The notes beneath the pieces were generated by a model that saw only the letters and a list, made by a program, of their open reading frames with translations, was not told the DNA's origin and did not search any database. Position numbers and translations under genes: made by a program. This document shows positions 62,092-64,000 of a stretch of DNA of 64,000 bases, in pieces; positions within the stretch are counted from its first letter, which is position 1, and every line of letters begins with the position of its first letter. Source of the stretch: Gemmatimonadota bacterium (GTDB taxonomy: Bacteria; Gemmatimonadota; Gemmatimonadetes; Palauibacterales; Palauibacteraceae); NCBI GenBank assembly GCA_021295785.1, contig JAGWBR010000011.1:1-64000 (forward strand), given 5' to 3'.

Positions 62092-63372
62092 TTGCGGTTA
62101 GATATCCGCTGTAGTCGGCTGGACAACGGTCTTCGAGTCGTGCTCCAGCCAGATGATTCTGTTCCGCTGGTGGCGGTACACGTCATGTACCACGTGGGTT
62201 CCAGGAACGAACCGCCCGGCCGGACTGGGTTCGCGCACCTCTTCGAACACCTGCTTTTCCAGGGATCGGAGAACGTGCCGCGCGAAGGCCACTTCAAATA
62301 CATCCAGGACGCGGGCGGCACCCTTAACGGGACAACCTGGTTTGACCGCACCAATTATTTCGAGACCGTCCCGGCGAATGAGCTCGACCTGGCCCTGTGG
62401 CTCGAGTCGGACCGCATGGGCTTCTTCAAGACGGGTATCACGCAGGAGAAACTGGACAACCAGCGGGAGGTCGTGAAGAACGAGCGCCGGCAGTCCTACG
62501 AGAACCGTCCCTACGGGATGGCTTTCGAGACGCTTCTCCACAACGCCTTTCCGAAGGGTCACCCGTACCGCCATCCCACGATCGGCTACATGGAGGACCT
62601 GGAAGCCGCGACCCTCGACGATGTGAGAGGGTTTTTCGACACCTACTACGCCCCAAGCAACGCCGTCGTGGTTCTGTGCGGCCGCTTTGATCCGGTGGAG
62701 GCCATGAACCGGGTCAACGCCTGGTTCGGCCCCGTTCCGCGGCGGACGACCCCGGGTCGCCCCGACATTCCGAAGATGACGCTCGAGCCGTCGCGCGAGG
62801 TGTTGGAGGACCGGGTTCAGTCGCCGCGCGTGTATCTGATGTTCCATTCTCCGGCCTTCACCGACCCCCGATTCGAGGCCACGGATGCGCTGATGGCGCT
62901 GCTCAGCGAGGGCGCCAGCACACCCCTCAACCGCGACCTTGTTTACGAACAGCAGATTGCAGCGGGGGTGTCGACTTTCACCTGGCCAACCGAGGACGCC
63001 GGGATGTGCTTCGCCGTGGCGACGGGTCGCCCGGGCGGGTGCGCCGACGAGCTGGAGGACGCCCTCCGCAGGTCAATCGCGAACTCCGTCGAAAGCGGCG
63101 TTACAAAAGAGGCGACCGCGGGCGCAGTGAACAGAACGCGCCTGGCGTTGGTGAACCGGGTGGCGGACGTGGGCGAACGGGCGGACGCTCTGGCCCACGC
63201 CGCTATCCTGCGGCAGGATCCCTATTACGTGAACGACAGCTTCGGCCGGTACGAGAGCCTGACTCGCACGGACCTTTTGGAGGCCGCGGCGGTACTAGAC
63301 CTTGACCGAGCCAACGTTGTTCAGGTCATTCCGGGGAAGTCAGGGCGGGAGACCGAGCAGGAGACCGAGTGA
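62092..63372 (+). CDS. M16 family zinc metallopeptidase, catalytic subunit
   Basis: A 426-residue peptidase of the pitrilysin/processing-peptidase family. The inverted zinc motif HLFEH is at residues 49-53, followed by the third-ligand segment VVKNERRQSYENRPYG. The C-terminal half contains a second M16 domain (RVYLMFHSPAFTD). No signal peptide is seen at this start. TTG 62092 is preceded by AGGGGAAGGA, a strong ribosome binding site. The next gene encodes the non-catalytic partner and overlaps it as GTGA. Confidence 0.92.
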   Translation: MRLDIRCSRLDNGLRVVLQPDDSVPLVAVHVMYHVGSRNEPPGRTGFAHLFEHLLFQGSENVPREGHFKYIQDAGGTLNGTTWFDRTNYFETVPANELDLALWLESDRMGFFKTGITQEKLDNQREVVKNERRQSYENRPYGMAFETLLHNAFPKGHPYRHPTIGYMEDLEAATLDDVRGFFDTYYAPSNAVVVLCGRFDPVEAMNRVNAWFGPVPRRTTPGRPDIPKMTLEPSREVLEDRVQSPRVYLMFHSPAFTDPRFEATDALMALLSEGASTPLNRDLVYEQQIAAGVSTFTWPTEDAGMCFAVATGRPGGCADELEDALRRSIANSVESGVTKEATAGAVNRTRLALVNRVADVGERADALAHAAILRQDPYYVNDSFGRYESLTRTDLLEAAAVLDLDRANVVQVIPGKSGRETEQETE

Positions 63373-64000
63373 GCGAAGACCCCATGGCCGAAGAGCCCGA
63401 AAACGCCGAAGGGTCCGAAGACGCGGAAGAGCCCGAAGACGGTGCGGAGCGCGGTCCGATGTTCTCCGGCCAGCCGCTGGCCGCCCACAAACTGCTACCG
63501 CTGGAGAAGATCCCCCCGGTGGACAGGACCCGCCGGCCGCCGCCGAGCCCGCCGCTGGGCCTCACGGTTCCCGAGTTCCAGGAGAGGTGCCTGGGCAACG
63601 GGGTCATTATCGAATGCGCCCACCGGCCGAACATCCCGGAGGTCGCCATTCAGATGATTCTTGAGGCGGGTGCCGAGTCCGAGGATTCGGGGTCCGCGGG
63701 TCTTGCGGAACTCACTGCCTCGCTCGTCACGGAGGGGTCGGGCGAGATGGGGGCGATGGAGATGGCCGAGCGGCTGGACTACCTGGGAGCCGATTTCCGC
63801 GTGGGTGCCGATTACGCCGTCACCTCGGCCAGCCTGCACTGTTTGCCCGACATGTTGCGCGACGCCCTGAATTTCATGGGCGATTGCGTAATCCATCCCT
63901 CCTTCCCGCCGAGCGAGTTCACCCGAGTCAGGCAGGAACACCTCGACGGGATCGCCATGCGGCTGGACGACCCCGCCTCTGCCGCGATGATCTCGCTGCT
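63369..64000 (+). CDS. M16 family peptidase partner lacking HXXEH (partial)
   Basis: The first 210 residues are visible; the gene continues past the window. GTG at 63369 overlaps the upstream stop. An acidic N-terminal stretch with repeated Glu-Asp-Pro units (AEEPENAEGSEDAEEPEDGA) spans residues 6-26. The M16 fold begins near residue 80. Where the catalytic subunit has HLFEH, this protein reads AGLAELTAS, so the zinc site is absent. Such pairs form a heterodimer in which only one subunit is catalytic. Confidence 0.88.
   Translation, partial: MSEDPMAEEPENAEGSEDAEEPEDGAERGPMFSGQPLAAHKLLPLEKIPPVDRTRRPPPSPPLGLTVPEFQERCLGNGVIIECAHRPNIPEVAIQMILEAGAESEDSGSAGLAELTASLVTEGSGEMGAMEMAERLDYLGADFRVGADYAVTSASLHCLPDMLRDALNFMGDCVIHPSFPPSEFTRVRQEHLDGIAMRLDDPASAAMISL

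Noticed and set aside
1-64000. CRISPR arrays, prophage or complete insertion sequences
   Set aside because: No regularly spaced direct repeats, phage structural genes or intact transposase were seen; only the partial transposase at the left edge.

Overview
The window is a very GC-rich, densely packed chromosomal segment of a Gram-negative (diderm) bacterium. Outer-membrane and periplasmic genes are abundant: RND pumps with TolC, a complete MoxR/Bat operon, outer-membrane beta-barrels, an LPS-type heptosyltransferase and a type A RNase P RNA. Several families (DUF5916 proteins, choice-of-anchor B proteins, 6-bladed propellers opening with a DSAG..IVENS motif, large FG-GAP/UnbV proteins) are typical of Gemmatimonadota and related soil or marine lineages. 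I suggest Gemmatimonadota as an inference only; no 16S gene is present.

Layout. 1-410: the 3' end of an ISAzo13-type transposase and tRNA-Val(UAC). 533-9618: a translationally coupled efflux operon with one adaptor, one TolC-like channel and two different RND permeases. 9615-17497: secreted propeller proteins, a CopD-like membrane protein, a PQQ-type sugar dehydrogenase and a coupled class III aminotransferase. 17539-28424 (minus strand): moxR, DUF58, a BatA-associated membrane protein, batA, batB, batC, batD and batE, then a gluconate-2-dehydrogenase-subunit-3/GMC oxidoreductase pair. 28519-33390: a DUF4399 protein, a DUF5916 protein, a Tat-exported aminotransferase and a small outer-membrane barrel. 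33529-39609 (minus strand): a six-gene lipid-modification operon (FAD oxidoreductase, DUF1365, CFA-synthase-like methyltransferase, DUF1295 reductase, second CFA/coclaurine-type methyltransferase, acyl desaturase). This is the most interesting system in the window. 39895-43894: copper and cytochrome-oxidase assembly genes (cutA, ctaG, SCO), DUF445 and two uncharacterised proteins. 43893-49119: a tightly overlapped plus-strand run of a sugar nucleotidyltransferase, an isopropylmalate-synthase-like enzyme, a small membrane protein, a glutaryl-CoA-dehydrogenase-like enzyme and a heptosyltransferase-RfaE2 fusion interrupted by a one-base frameshift. 49822-57765: an NTF2-like protein and two giant tandem FG-GAP/UnbV proteins. 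57797-61461 (minus strand): an outer-membrane barrel and an M30-like metalloprotease lipoprotein. 61674-64000: rnpB and a pair of M16 peptidases, the second cut by the window end.

A recurring theme is translation coupling through 4-base NTGA overlaps. ATGA, GTGA, TTGA and, unusually, CTGA junctions all occur. At least three genes (32731, 44855, 47585) appear to start with CTG, because no ATG, GTG or TTG precedes their conserved N-terminus or signal peptide. A near-consensus promoter at 43902-43929 is placed so that its transcript would begin at the ATG of its gene, which would make that mRNA leaderless.
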